Below are positions 1 to 9,145 of a DNA stretch of 64,000 bases, one piece after another (positions within the stretch are counted from its first letter, which is position 1; each line of letters begins with the position of its first letter). Source of the DNA: CAWDMN01 sp963803155 (GTDB taxonomy: Bacteria; Acidobacteriota; Terriglobia; Versatilivoradales; Versatilivoraceae); the NCBI GenBank assembly GCA_963803155.1, contig CAWDMN010000065.1:1-64000 (forward strand), read 5' to 3'. The notes beneath the pieces were generated by a model. That model had not been told where the DNA came from, ran no database searches, and saw nothing but the letters and a program-made list of their open reading frames with translations. Position numbers and translations under genes: made by a program.

Positions 1-32
1 TGATTTCCTGACCGGCCATGCATCGTCACTAG

Positions 33-1065
33 TTGATATGCGGATTGTTGTCGCGGCTCTGCGACGAGACCGCTAATAGCCGGATTATTTGGATTTTCGA
101 CTGGATTTTCAGTGCCATGCCGACTTTATTCTATAAATACCACAGCTTGATGAATTGGACGGAAGGCCAAAAGTGCCTCTGCTTGGTACTTTTCTCTGCC
201 TTGAAGAGGAAAGGCTTTTCTCCCTGGGTTTCGGAATTCAAAGGAAAACGTCCAGTAGGGAAAAACCAGCGGGGATATATATTGCCCGCCCTAATGGTTT
301 TTGTTACCGTCCTCTTGGTTGTGTTGACTAGCGCTGAAATCAGCTGGCAAAAGCGTATGCAGAGAGAAAGGGAAGAGGAGTTGATTTTCCGCGGCAAACA
401 GTACATGCGCGCTGTGATGCTCTTCCAGCGCAAGACGGGATTTTATCCCACCAGTGTCGAAGCTCTTTTAAATACCAACAATTTGCGGTTCCTTCGGAAG
501 CGCTGGAAAGACAAGAATCCCATCACTAATTCCGAGGATTGGCGCTGGATCCGGCTTGGCCCCAATACTCCCCTGAACAGCTCGATGAGCGGGGGAACCG
601 CCGGATTTAAAGGTGCATCCTTTTCAGGAAGTGGGGGGACAGATCCAAGGGTCGCCTTCCGGGACGCAGACCGGTCTCGGCAGTTCGGCATTAAACCGGC
701 AGGGTGGAGATTCGGGGCCTTCTGCTTCCGGCGGATTTGGAGGGAAGTCGGGGACATCTTCCACCGGGGGGGCTGGGATGATTATGTTTCCCATTATCGG
801 AGTAGCCAGCAAAAGCGAGAAACAATCCATCAAGACTTTTAATGGACAGACCAAATATAACCGGTGGGAATTCGTCTACCTTCCAGGGATGAACATCACG
901 TGGTCTGTGGGACCGGGATCTATCGGCCTCGCTGGAGGAGCAGGGCGGATGATGCCGGGCTCCACCACACCCGGATTGGGACCTGGGGCGCAGCCTGGGA
1001 ATCGGCTTGGCTCTTCCGGGGGAGTGGGGCCAGGGATGCAAAGTCCTGGATTGGGCCGAAACTAG
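33..1065 (+). pseudogene. Pilin-like (type II secretion/type IV pilin family) protein, frameshifted
   Basis: Two overlapping reading frames together give one protein. The first frame carries a prepilin-like hydrophobic segment (RGYILPALMVFVTVLLVVL, around residues 85-103 if counted from base 33), followed by an amphipathic helix with QREREEELIFRGKQY and the segment KTGFYPTSVEAL, as in pseudopilin-like proteins. The second frame (from about 613) continues with a Gly/Ser-rich stretch, the segment FPIIGVASKSEKQSIK and NRWEFVYLPG, and ends at 1065. The switch fits a one-base indel in the run of six G at 633-638. The start is uncertain: ATG at 33, ATG at 117 and TTG at 201 are all in frame and none has a good ribosome binding site. 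A short leader before the hydrophobic segment would be expected, so 201 is attractive. It could be a true pseudogene or a homopolymer sequencing error. Confidence 0.6.
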
Positions 1066-1449
1066 GTGTGAGGAATTTTTTTTGCCGAATGTCTTCTACT
1101 CGGGAAGATGTCTTAATGAAAGTGTTCTCTTCTCGTTTTGAGAATCTTGGTGGCTGGGGGCACGCCAGGCCAGATCGTCTGATCAAGAACCCGATCCTCC
1201 ACCCAAACTCCGCAATCTTCAATTTAAAAAATAGCAACCAGTCAAAAGAGCGAATCAATCCGATCCTGAGAGGGTCGCAGCCCCTTTGTAAGCTGCGCCC
1301 CCTCCCGGGGTTGTTTTCTTATTATTGCCTATATCCGGGGGTGGCGGCCCAACGGCCTTACCCCTTGGCTAATGGCTGTGAATGCTTCGGGTTCCCACCT
1401 GAACGGTTACCAAAAAAAGACTCCCTCTAGATCGCTGCTCCCTCAGGTA
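1066..1449. other. Gene-free spacer between convergent genes
   Basis: This 384-base stretch lies between the stop of the pilin-like gene and the stop of glgC on the opposite strand. I see no credible reading frame, RNA gene or strong terminator. It contains GC-rich imperfect inverted sequence near 1280-1345 and ends in a segment reading GAACGGTTACC (about 1401), which also occurs inside the repeat near 48347-48362. Confidence 0.4.
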
Positions 1450-2715
1450 TTATCGATCCCTTCGGAATACCACGATGCCGTCGCGCACGGAATAATTTTC
1501 GCCATCGAAATTGACATAGCCATGAACATTGGTGATTTGGGTGTTATGCCCGATTCGCGCATTCTTGTCGATGATGGCATTGCGGATAACCGAATGATTT
1601 CCGATCCCGGTGTTGGGGATATTATTCCGTCCATTCTCACGAATTTCCTCCAATGTCTCGTAAAAATCGGCTCCCATAATGTATGAATTCTCAATAGTGC
1701 TTTCATAACCCACCCGGCTGCGGATTCCAATGATCGAATGGTTAATGGTGGCCCCGCTGAGGAAAGATCCTTCCGAGATGATACATTGGTGGAGCTGGCA
1801 ATTGTGCACCTTGGAACCAGGCAAGCGCCGGGCGCGCGTATAAATGGGAAACTTGGTGTTATAAAAGTTGAATTTCGGGATAGTGGCCGTCAAATCGAGG
1901 TTGGCCTCGTAAAATGAGCGAATAGTTCCAATGTCGGTCCAGTAATCAAAAAACGGGTAACTCATGACCTTATATTTCCCGATTGAATCCGGAATAATAT
2001 TTTTCCCAAAGTCATGCTCACTCGAGCTTTCCAATATTTTGATCAACAATTCCCGGCTGAACACATAAATTCCCATGGAAGCCAAAAAGGCGCGACCGTC
2101 GTGGAATTGGTCAAAGGGGACATGGTCGGGAAGACGGCTGTCCAGTCCATTCAAGTGATCGGGGGATGGTTTCTCGTGAAACTGATCGATCCTGCCGGCA
2201 TCATCCACTTTCAAAATGCCGAAGGAGGGCGCCTGTCCAGCCGTCACGGGAATTGTGGAAACCGTGATGTCCGCGCGACTTTCCTCGTGAAAATGAAACA
2301 GTGGACGGTAGTCCATTTGGTAGAGTTGATCCCCTGAAAGAATGAGCACATGGGTGATGTCCAGCTCCACAAAGTGGCGAATGCACTGTCTGACGGCGTC
2401 TGCCGTCCCTTGAAACCAATTCATGTTCTCGGGCGTTTGTTCCGCCGCCAGAATGCTTACAAAGCCTTGAGTAAACCGGTCAAACCGGTATGTTTGAGGA
2501 ATATGCCGGTTTAAAGAAGCGGAATTAAATTGGGTCAGCACATAAATCTTGCGCAAGTCCGAGTTGATGCAGTTGCTCAGCGGGATATCCACGATGCGGT
2601 ATTTTCCCGCCAGCGGAACGGCTGGTTTGGAGCGGAAGCGGGTGAGTGGGAAGAGACGTTCCCCCCGTCCCCCGCCCAGGACGATGGCCAGCACTTCGCT
2701 CATTTTAATGCTCAT
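1450..2715 (-). CDS. glgC: Glucose-1-phosphate adenylyltransferase (ADP-glucose pyrophosphorylase)
   Basis: This enzyme makes ADP-glucose from ATP and glucose 1-phosphate, the first committed step of bacterial glycogen synthesis in the cytoplasm. The 421-residue product has the usual family length. It shows the nucleotide-binding start LAIVLGGGRGERLFPLT, the substrate segment KPAVPLAGKYRIVDIPLSN, the WFQGTADAVRQ motif and HVLILSGDQLYQMDY in the Rossmann-like catalytic domain. From about residue 290 it continues into a left-handed beta-helix regulatory domain with repeats such as CIISEGSFLSGATINHSIIG. The start at 2715 gives MSIKMSEVL, and the second ATG (2703) is an equally plausible start. 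No other glg gene lies nearby, so it appears to be a stand-alone gene. Confidence 0.96.
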   Translation of the reverse strand: MSIKMSEVLAIVLGGGRGERLFPLTRFRSKPAVPLAGKYRIVDIPLSNCINSDLRKIYVLTQFNSASLNRHIPQTYRFDRFTQGFVSILAAEQTPENMNWFQGTADAVRQCIRHFVELDITHVLILSGDQLYQMDYRPLFHFHEESRADITVSTIPVTAGQAPSFGILKVDDAGRIDQFHEKPSPDHLNGLDSRLPDHVPFDQFHDGRAFLASMGIYVFSRELLIKILESSSEHDFGKNIIPDSIGKYKVMSYPFFDYWTDIGTIRSFYEANLDLTATIPKFNFYNTKFPIYTRARRLPGSKVHNCQLHQCIISEGSFLSGATINHSIIGIRSRVGYESTIENSYIMGADFYETLEEIRENGRNNIPNTGIGNHSVIRNAIIDKNARIGHNTQITNVHGYVNFDGENYSVRDGIVVFRRDR

Positions 2716-2951
2716 GAGAAGCCTCGCAGGAATTTCTTGGTACAGATCAGATTATAGGGAGGGACAGCGAAAAAGGGAAGCCAGATTTGTCTTCAGCGCG
2801 GCCCGGTCAGTTCCATTCGCGAATAGCAGATAAGACGGCCGTTTTGGCGCTGACTGCGGATTATAGGCGGGTTGCCAATCTCCTTGTTTCGCGGATTTTG
2901 TTCTTCATGGCTGCCATGCGGAGTGGCGCCGAATAGCGACTTACAGTAAAT

Positions 2952-5162
2952 TCAGGGAGTTTTTGAAAGCTGGGGAAAACGCTGGCGGTAAAACCAGCGG
3001 TCACGCAAGATGATTTTGACGTAACTTCGAGTTTCACTGAAAGGAATGTTTTCAATAAACTCAGAAGCATCCGCATAATTGCCCTCTTCCACCCAGATCT
3101 TGACACGGCTGGATCCCGCGTTGTAGCTCGCCAGAGCTTTTTCTTCCTGGCCGTCAAAATCTTTCAGCAGGCCAGAGAAATGATAAACGCCCAGCGGGAT
3201 ATTGACCGACGGATCAAATAACTGCTCGGTACGAGGACGTTTCATCCTTACCTTTTTGGCCAGGAGGCGCGCCGTGGGCGGCAAGAGCTGCATCAGTCCA
3301 TGGGCGTTGGCTGGCGATACCGCTCGTGGTTCAAAGGAGGACTCTTGCAGGATTAGGGCCATGACCAAGCACGGATCCAACCCGCGCTTCCGACATTCCC
3401 GTCCGATAATTTCGACATATTGAGCCGGAAAAACTAGAGTCCAAAACCAAGCGGGCATCGATTCCCAGCGGCACTCAAGATAGGCGGGAACTAGCTGGCG
3501 CAGCAGCTGGATGCCGGTGCGGAAGTGGCCGGCCTGTTGAAATAGAGAGGCCGCTTGCAAAAGGATTTCGGGAGAATTCCCATAATCTTTATTTTTGAGC
3601 AACTCGCGGCCCGCCCAATCGTCGAGATTGATCAAATGAAGTGCTGCCACCCGCGGCCAGTGCGCGAGAGCGGAAGGGTTCGGTTCGACTAATTTGTCAG
3701 GCAGCGGAGAAGGGACGCTCTGCTCGAATCTTCTGATCAAAAGTTCAGCTTGGCTGGCGGGAAGCGCGGAGACTTTAAGCTCCTTCCAAGTGGCAGGCAA
3801 TTGTTTCAGGGCCAGCTGCCCATAATAGCTTTGTGAATATCTTCGGGCCATGACCAAGAACACTCTTTGTGCCCAATCCGTATGGTTCAGGTTCTGCCAG
3901 CATCTAGCCAGCCAAAAGAGAGCTGCGGGGGCATAATCACTCTCTGAAAACCGGTTGAGGTGATCAAGAAAAAGTTCCGCGGCCTGGGAATAATTGTGTT
4001 GCCGATATTGATGCCAGCTCACTCTCCAATGGGCATCCCGGGCATATCTTCCCTTGGGAAAAAAGCGGAAGACTCTTTGATAAGTCAAAGCAGCTTCAGG
4101 CAGCAGCCGATGGACCAAATAATAATTCCCCAAGCTAAATAGTGCCTTTTCGAACCAGGGCGATTGCGGTGCGCGTTGCTCCAGGGTTTGAAGCCATTGC
4201 TCACTTCCGGCGGGGTTCTCCAACTTTTGGCAAGCCTCTGAAAGATGGCAGATGGCTTCCGCGGATATTTCACCCGGCTGATGGGTGAGGTCCGTCAAGA
4301 TCTTGGTGGCTTCGAGAGTCTTCCCCTTCCTCAGACAAGCCAATCCGAGCCAAGCCTGGAACTGGCTTGATCCGCCCCAAACGGATTCCTGCTTTTGCAG
4401 GTTTTGCAAATAAGCGAGAACATCGGTATAGCGATTAGCGGAGATCAACTGTTCAGCGCGTGACAGGAACATGCTGAGTGGAGGGGCGGAGTAGCCGCCG
4501 ATTGTCGAGGCGAGAATTTTCAGCCGCTCCGCTGCCTTGGTAGCTTCCTTGGTCAAGGGAAAGAGGTAGTAGACTCTTTGATAAAGCGGCAAGGCTTGAG
4601 TTGGTTGGCCGCTCTGTTCGAGGCCACGGGCTTGAAAATAGAGCCAGGAAGAGGAGTCTCCGTTTCTTCTATACTTCTGAATCGTCTCCAGAATTTTGGC
4701 TGGCCGATCAGCCAGCAGACAATTCTCCCAAAAAATGTTGCGGGTATTCTCCCACATCGGGCTGTTGGGGAATCTGTCGAGCCCGAGTTGAGCTTTTTCC
4801 AATGCCTCTCCGTTTCGCCCCAAATGGCTCAAAGAGGAAGCATAATAATAGAGGATGTAATCAGCTAAAGCTGAACGGTCGGCATTGATTTTCTCGAATA
4901 GCCGCGCCGCCGATTCGTATTGATCCTGCTGATAATCCCTGAAGCCAAGCAGAAAGTAGCCGAGTTGAAACTCCGGGTCCTTCGGGCGACGATGGCAGAA
5001 GTCCAACAAAGCGGAGCGCGTCCGAGAGGTTGGTTTTTCCTGGAAACGCTTGCAGAGGGATTTGAATTCAGCCTCATCCTTGGAGGAGGTGGAAGCAGGA
5101 GCGGCCCATAGCTCCGGAATCGTCATGGCACAGGCCAACAACATGAATAAAAGATGTCGCAT
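2952..5162 (-). CDS. Secreted lytic murein transglycosylase (Slt-like, GH23) with TPR-type superhelix
   Basis: The 736-residue protein begins with a signal peptide (MRHLLFMLLACAMTIPELWAA). Residues of about 30-560 form a long helical TPR-like solenoid with repeats such as DYILYYYASSLSHLGRNGEA. The C-terminal part is a goose-lysozyme/SLT fold: the catalytic Glu is E607 in ALILQESSFEPRAVSP, followed by HGLMQLLPPTA and ALASYNAGSSRV. Enzymes of this family cleave the MurNAc-GlcNAc bond of peptidoglycan and form 1,6-anhydroMurNAc. The domain order matches Slt70-type enzymes, with the catalytic domain last. It is in the same orientation as glgC but separated by more than 230 bases, so co-transcription is not evident. 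All key motif residues are present. Confidence 0.93.
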   Translation of the reverse strand: MRHLLFMLLACAMTIPELWAAPASTSSKDEAEFKSLCKRFQEKPTSRTRSALLDFCHRRPKDPEFQLGYFLLGFRDYQQDQYESAARLFEKINADRSALADYILYYYASSLSHLGRNGEALEKAQLGLDRFPNSPMWENTRNIFWENCLLADRPAKILETIQKYRRNGDSSSWLYFQARGLEQSGQPTQALPLYQRVYYLFPLTKEATKAAERLKILASTIGGYSAPPLSMFLSRAEQLISANRYTDVLAYLQNLQKQESVWGGSSQFQAWLGLACLRKGKTLEATKILTDLTHQPGEISAEAICHLSEACQKLENPAGSEQWLQTLEQRAPQSPWFEKALFSLGNYYLVHRLLPEAALTYQRVFRFFPKGRYARDAHWRVSWHQYRQHNYSQAAELFLDHLNRFSESDYAPAALFWLARCWQNLNHTDWAQRVFLVMARRYSQSYYGQLALKQLPATWKELKVSALPASQAELLIRRFEQSVPSPLPDKLVEPNPSALAHWPRVAALHLINLDDWAGRELLKNKDYGNSPEILLQAASLFQQAGHFRTGIQLLRQLVPAYLECRWESMPAWFWTLVFPAQYVEIIGRECRKRGLDPCLVMALILQESSFEPRAVSPANAHGLMQLLPPTARLLAKKVRMKRPRTEQLFDPSVNIPLGVYHFSGLLKDFDGQEEKALASYNAGSSRVKIWVEEGNYADASEFIENIPFSETRSYVKIILRDRWFYRQRFPQLSKTP

Positions 5163-5305
5163 GAAATAAGCGGCCGCACGGCCGTATGGTCATTCCTAAA
5201 GAGGCGGGATCGGCCCGAGATGATCAGATTCAATTCAATCGTCGATGAGGTGGATGCCGGCTGGCTTTCCCTTGCGACGGAAAAACGAGCCGGCTTCAAG
5301 AATGC

Positions 5306-6922
5306 CTATTGCAGAAGATTGGGACCCGGGGCTTCTTTGCCCAGCGCCTCCGGCTGATTGTTGGCAAGTACCCTGACCAGTTCGTTATAAAAGTAATCAG
5401 TCCTTTTCGAAACCAATGGATTGACCCGCTTGTCATACATCTCGCGGCTGCGGTCGATATCATCCCTTAACAGTTCGTAAAGGTTGTGGCTACGCCGTCC
5501 TTCCACGACCTTGTTTTCATTATATAATTTAATTTCTGTGACGAGCAACTTGGCAAATCGAAAAGCATCGCTGTGAAGTTTTCGTTCGGTATCGTCCATC
5601 TCTGGAGAAATGACTGGGCCCGATGGAGGAATGGAGGGCGCTGCCACCGGCTCGGGAGCAGCCGGAGGAGCCTCCACAACTGGATGAGCAGGATGTGTTT
5701 CCACCATGGGCGGCATCGACGGTTCAGGCTCCGGAGGCATCACCACTTCTTCATGAGTCTCGACGGGCGCAGGTTCTGACATCACTTCATGGACCGGGGG
5801 CTCCACGGAAGGTTCTGCCTCTCCAACCGTTGGTGCGGAGGTAGGAGGCTCTTCCGCCGGGTATGCCGGGGCAGCCGCAAATTCCGGCTCTGCTGGAGGT
5901 GGCTGAAGCTCTTTTGATGGAGGGGTCTCTTTTATTTCCTCCGCAAGAGGCGGCGTCAAAAGAGAAGGCACTCCAGGAGAAGGCGCCTCAACGGGGTGTG
6001 ATGGAGGCACCGGCGCCTCTACCACAGGGGGTTTGATCCCCAGTTTGGCTCGAGTGCTTCCCAACTCTACCGTTTGTCCCACTAATGCCGTCAAAATGTT
6101 CAAAGATCTGGTGTCCATGGGCTGATTAGGGATAAGCCCTGAATCGGCATAAAGAATGGCCACCACCTTATTTCGCACAGCTATGGGCACAAGATAAATG
6201 TAATCAGGCGCGATTTGTCCAAAGTTGTTGACCAACGCCGAGACGGCGGTGTGAGTCAAGATTCCCCCGCCAAAAGGCTGCTGAGTGCTGCAAACCTGCT
6301 GCAATAATTCATTCTTGGCAATGGGAAAACTGAGGGTTTTGATATTTTCATTCTTGAAATCCCCTTCAAATCCGCAGGCTTTCCACCCCAATGCGATTTC
6401 GCTTTTGACAATAAAGAAAGCCACGCGGGGAGCAAACAGGGCGGCGTGATTGAGGAAGCTGGAAAGGATATTCACCTGCGATCCCTGCTGACCGATTTCG
6501 TGGATGGCGAGCTGAAGGGCGTCCAACTTGGAAATGAGCTGGGCTTCGACCGAATGCAACGCGGTTTGTCTGGCTTCGGCAAAACGCTCTTCAAACGTTT
6601 TTTCCAATTGGCTTCGAATTTCCGAATCCAGCTGAGGGCGAAGCTGCGACTCCAACTCGGTCTTAATAGTCGGGCGCAAATCGGCTTCCATCTGAGCGCG
6701 GAGCTTGCGGGCAAATTGAGTAAATTCCTCCCGCAAGTCCTGCAGGGCGGCGTCCTCAATGGAAGTCAAGAAATGCGTGACATCGTCCAAAATATGTTGG
6801 GATGTCTTCTGAAAATTTTCCTGGAATTCAATCAGCCTTCTTTCAACTCCAGAGAGTTTGCTGACCACGTTCCGATTCAAAATTTCCCTGATTTGTTGAT
6901 CATTCCAGTTTGAGTTCGTCAT
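5306..6922 (-). CDS. Coiled-coil and GAF-like domain protein with Pro-rich linker, function unknown
   Basis: The ATG at 6922 gives a 538-residue protein (MTNSNWNDQQ). An upstream TTG at 6973 is also in frame but has weaker support, whereas a GGAG precedes the ATG. Residues of about 10-150 are strongly charged and helical, with heptad-like Leu/Arg/Glu spacing typical of coiled coil. Residues of about 160-290 resemble a GAF fold (APRVAFFIVKSEIALGWKACGF, then VPIAVRNKVVAILYADSG). A 150-residue linker rich in Pro, Glu, Val and Ala follows. The last 90 residues form a helical domain with FAKLLVTEIKLYNENKV and DDIDRSREMYDKRV, a C-terminal domain I associate with acidobacterial proteins. A signalling or scaffold role is inference only. 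It has no signal peptide and is probably cytoplasmic. Confidence 0.8.
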   Translation of the reverse strand: MTNSNWNDQQIREILNRNVVSKLSGVERRLIEFQENFQKTSQHILDDVTHFLTSIEDAALQDLREEFTQFARKLRAQMEADLRPTIKTELESQLRPQLDSEIRSQLEKTFEERFAEARQTALHSVEAQLISKLDALQLAIHEIGQQGSQVNILSSFLNHAALFAPRVAFFIVKSEIALGWKACGFEGDFKNENIKTLSFPIAKNELLQQVCSTQQPFGGGILTHTAVSALVNNFGQIAPDYIYLVPIAVRNKVVAILYADSGLIPNQPMDTRSLNILTALVGQTVELGSTRAKLGIKPPVVEAPVPPSHPVEAPSPGVPSLLTPPLAEEIKETPPSKELQPPPAEPEFAAAPAYPAEEPPTSAPTVGEAEPSVEPPVHEVMSEPAPVETHEEVVMPPEPEPSMPPMVETHPAHPVVEAPPAAPEPVAAPSIPPSGPVISPEMDDTERKLHSDAFRFAKLLVTEIKLYNENKVVEGRRSHNLYELLRDDIDRSREMYDKRVNPLVSKRTDYFYNELVRVLANNQPEALGKEAPGPNLLQ

Positions 6923-7277
6923 GGCACCATGGTCTCCATCGCCGGTGGCGGGAAAAGATATTTGTTTCAACAAGATATGTCGAGAATATCACGGACCCGC
7001 CCCCGGATGTCAACTTCAAAGTGCTATACGCGGGCCGGATTCCCTTCTTCTCGCCATCCTGTCTGGGTTACGGCAATTTTTTACTGCTCCAAGTTTATCA
7101 AACGGAATATCATCTCAAATCCTTTAGTTTTTTTTATATGGTCTAACAAGGCTGTGCTTTAGAGCACCGATGCACGTGTCCAGCTGGGTCAGAGGTGTAG
7201 AATCTAGACAATAGAAAAAGTCGCGGCTCCTTCCGAGACTCCCCGATCTTGATGTCTCCTTAGAAAATAGCGTGGAT

Positions 7278-7348
7278 GGAGGCGGGGTGCCCCCACCCCG
7301 TCTGAGTTTGCCAAGCTTGCTGAGACGGCCTCGGGGCAGGCCGCCTCC
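7278..7348. repeat. 71-bp GC-rich imperfect palindrome, copy 1
   Basis: The segment starts GGAGGCGGGGTGCCC and ends GGGGCAGGCCGCCTCC, so it can fold into a long stem with a TGCCAAGC-containing loop. A second copy of exactly 71 bases lies in inverse orientation at 14139-14209. The pair suggests a REP-like family. Confidence 0.75.
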
Positions 7349-7540
7349 ATCATCCCGTTTTCATCCTCTTGTTGTGACAGCCTCGCTGGCATGAGCGGCT
7401 CCCTTTGAAATGAAGCCACCACTCTGCAATATTCTTTCGCCTTGACGATTTCGAACTACATGACCCTAGGGTAGATGAATCTTTCAGTTATGCCCGAGGT
7501 TATGAATGTACGGCCAGGGGAACAAAATTCGATGCGACGT

Positions 7541-7758
7541 GTAATTCAAATCACGGCAGAATGGAGAATGTGCCAAGGGATGGAATGCTTGGGAGGGCGA
7601 GCCTCCCACTTAGGCGGACTTCGCCTGGCGAGTCACCGTAAGTGTCACTTCTCCCCAGACCAGTTCGGTGGAAGCTTCACCCTCCCAGCTTTTGATCAAT
7701 TCAGCCGATCAACGTGATTGGCTCACCCTGTTGCACTTCTAATTGCACTCATTGATGG
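7541..7758. repeat. Dispersed intergenic repeat of about 220-245 bp, copy 1
   Basis: This segment aligns along its whole length with 59034-59279. Shared stretches include TGCCAAGGGATGGAATGCT, GGGAGGGCGAGCC, CGCCTGGCGAG, CAGTTCGG and TTCAGCCG. Its right end (ACTTCTAATTGCACTCATTG, read in reverse) resembles the terminal inverted repeat of the 195-bp elements described at 13246. No protein is encoded. It lies just before the ssrA promoter. Confidence 0.75.
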
Positions 7759-7766
7759 ATGTTTGC

Positions 7767-7795
7767 TTGACCAGTTTACTACGGACGACTATAAT
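7767..7795 (+). promoter_or_regulatory. Sigma-70 type promoter of ssrA
   Basis: The -35 box TTGACC (7767-7772) and a perfect -10 box TATAAT (7790-7795) are separated by 17 bases. This places the transcription start near 7802, about 14 bases before the mature 5' end of the tmRNA at 7816. That fits a short leader removed by RNase P. Confidence 0.85.
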
Positions 7796-7815
7796 CAAAT
7801 TGTCAGTCTTTCCCA

Positions 7816-8167
7816 GGGGGCGAATTGGCTTCGACGGGGATATGAGGCTGAAGATGCGTGCCGAGGACCATGTCCTCGTAAAAAAAATGGATCTTAAACA
7901 TTAACTGCTGATCAACAATTAGCACTCGCTGCTTAATTAAGCAGCCGTTCTCTCTGCTGAGGCCTGTGCAGTGGATGTGGAACGCCGACTAGCAGGCTGG
8001 CTGGTCTTCACCGCCTGGGGGAGATTGGCGAGACTTTCCGGGCTGGCAGTCTGTCACTCTTGCCGGATCATGATGGCGGGCTGCGAGACAAATTGAAACG
8101 GATACGCACGTAGATTCTTCTTGCGGATTATTTTCGGACGCGGGTTCGACTCCCGCCGCCTCCACCA
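7816..8167 (+). ncRNA. ssrA: tmRNA (transfer-messenger RNA)
   Basis: This RNA rescues stalled ribosomes and adds a degradation tag. The 5' end (GGGGGCGA, then TTGGCTTCGACGGGG) pairs with the 3' acceptor strand CGCCTCC before ACCA, allowing one G-U pair. The T-arm reads GGGTTCGACTCCC near the 3' end, and CCA is encoded. The tag reading frame starts at the GCT codon at 7907 and gives ADQQLALAA before TAA at 7934-7936. The stop is followed by a short hairpin (GCTGCTTAATTAAGCAGC). The length of about 352 bases is normal for one-piece tmRNA. It has its own promoter. The 3' side is followed by hairpin repeats and an IS3 element, consistent with a genomic insertion hot spot. Confidence 0.96.
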
Positions 8168-8309
8168 TGTTCTTTTTATTCTTTCCGAGTTTCTTTTTCG
8201 GCTCCCGCTAAGAATTCTGCAGCCGCTTGTTTGATTCAATATACATCGCTGAGTACAATTGTGTGGCTATTTTGCCGCCATTCCCCCCCCCTTTGCCCTG
8301 CTACTGGCG

Positions 8310-8391
8310 CGAAGTGATAACGAGCGATCAGCCTCGTCTTCCTGATGATGCATGGCTTTGTCCAACTGCGCGATCACTCGCTATCGCTTCG
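8310..8391. repeat. Hairpin repeat, copy 1 of a tandem array
   Basis: The arms are CGAAGTGATAACGAGCGATC (from 8310) and CGATCACTCGCTATCGCTTC (from 8371), which pair as an imperfect 21-base stem around a roughly 40-base loop. A second copy starts 128 bases downstream. Such palindromes are typical of REP or structured spacer elements. Confidence 0.8.
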
Positions 8392-8437
8392 TGTTGTTTG
8401 GTTCCGCCCAGCTGCTTTGCATGGGCATGTAAAAGCG

Positions 8438-8520
8438 CGAAGTGATAACGAGCGATCAGCCTAGCTTTGCTTAAGCTTCGTGGCTTGGTTCAACTGAGTC
8501 GATCACTCGCTATCGCTTCG
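8438..8520. repeat. Hairpin repeat, copy 2 of a tandem array
   Basis: The same two arms as in copy 1 recur here (8438-8458 and 8500-8520) with a diverged loop. An isolated right arm (GATCACTTGCTATCGCTTCG, 10196-10215) lies beyond the IS3 element. The IS may therefore have inserted into a third copy or removed part of it. Confidence 0.8.
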
Positions 8521-8617
8521 TGCTGGTATTTGTCCAGCTACCTCGATCCCTCTGTGCCAATATAGTTGAGACATCTGCCCCCGGTTAAATTAGAGTAGAG
8601 GGCAGAAAGAACAAACC

Positions 8618-9145
8618 ATGAAAAGTCTCAGTTTTTCCACCCAAAAGAAATTGTCCGTGGTCCTGGCGCCGAAGGGGAGCGAGAGCGAGCGAAGCGAGCC
8701 CGAGCGGACCGTAGGCACCAGGACCACAGCGGCCATAATTCCGGCAGGTTCTTCACTTTCACCGATTCCGTCCAATCCGGAGGTCGTAGCCAAACCCACC
8801 CGACGACGTTTCACGGTGGACTACAAATTAAAGCTTTTGGAGCAAGCCGACGCCTGCTCGCAACCGAATCAACTCGGAGCCTTGTTGCGCCGTGAGGGTC
8901 TGTATCATTCCAACCTGATCTTGTGGCGGCGACAACGCCAACAAGGGATTCTTCAAGCCCTGACTCCCAAAACCCGAGGCCGTAAGCCCAACCCGAAGAG
9001 TCTGCTCATTCAGGAGAACGAGCAACTACGGCGCCAAAACCAACGACTCAGTCGGCGGCTCCAACAGGCTGAGATTATTATCGAGTTCCAAAAAAAACTG
9101 TCGGAAGCCCTAGGGATTCCCCTGAAGGGAGAGAGCAACGAATGA
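8618..9145 (+). CDS. IS3-family transposase OrfA (helix-turn-helix protein)
   Basis: The 175-residue protein has a variable, Ser/Arg-rich first 50 residues. A helix-turn-helix DNA-binding segment follows (RRRFTVDYKLKLLEQADAC to LILWRRQRQQGI, residues of about 55-110). The C-terminus is a Gln/Arg/Leu-rich leucine-zipper-like coil (ENEQLRRQNQRLSRRLQQAE) that mediates multimerisation in this family. Its stop overlaps the start of orfB by four bases (ATGA), implying translational coupling in place of the programmed -1 frameshift common in IS3 elements. It recognises the IS ends together with OrfB. Confidence 0.88.
   Translation: MKSLSFSTQKKLSVVLAPKGSESERSEPERTVGTRTTAAIIPAGSSLSPIPSNPEVVAKPTRRRFTVDYKLKLLEQADACSQPNQLGALLRREGLYHSNLILWRRQRQQGILQALTPKTRGRKPNPKSLLIQENEQLRRQNQRLSRRLQQAEIIIEFQKKLSEALGIPLKGESNE

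Noticed and set aside
7204..7422. A 72-residue minus-strand frame upstream of ssrA
   Set aside because: It covers the 71-bp palindrome and has no coding signature.
8141..8167. The GGGTTCGACTCCC arm considered as a separate tRNA gene
   Set aside because: It is the T-arm and acceptor end of the tmRNA; no anticodon arm or D-arm lies at tRNA distance upstream.
8310..8520. The tandem hairpins considered as a CRISPR array
   Set aside because: There are only two complete units, each is itself palindromic with diverged loops, spacing is 128 bases, and no cas gene is present.
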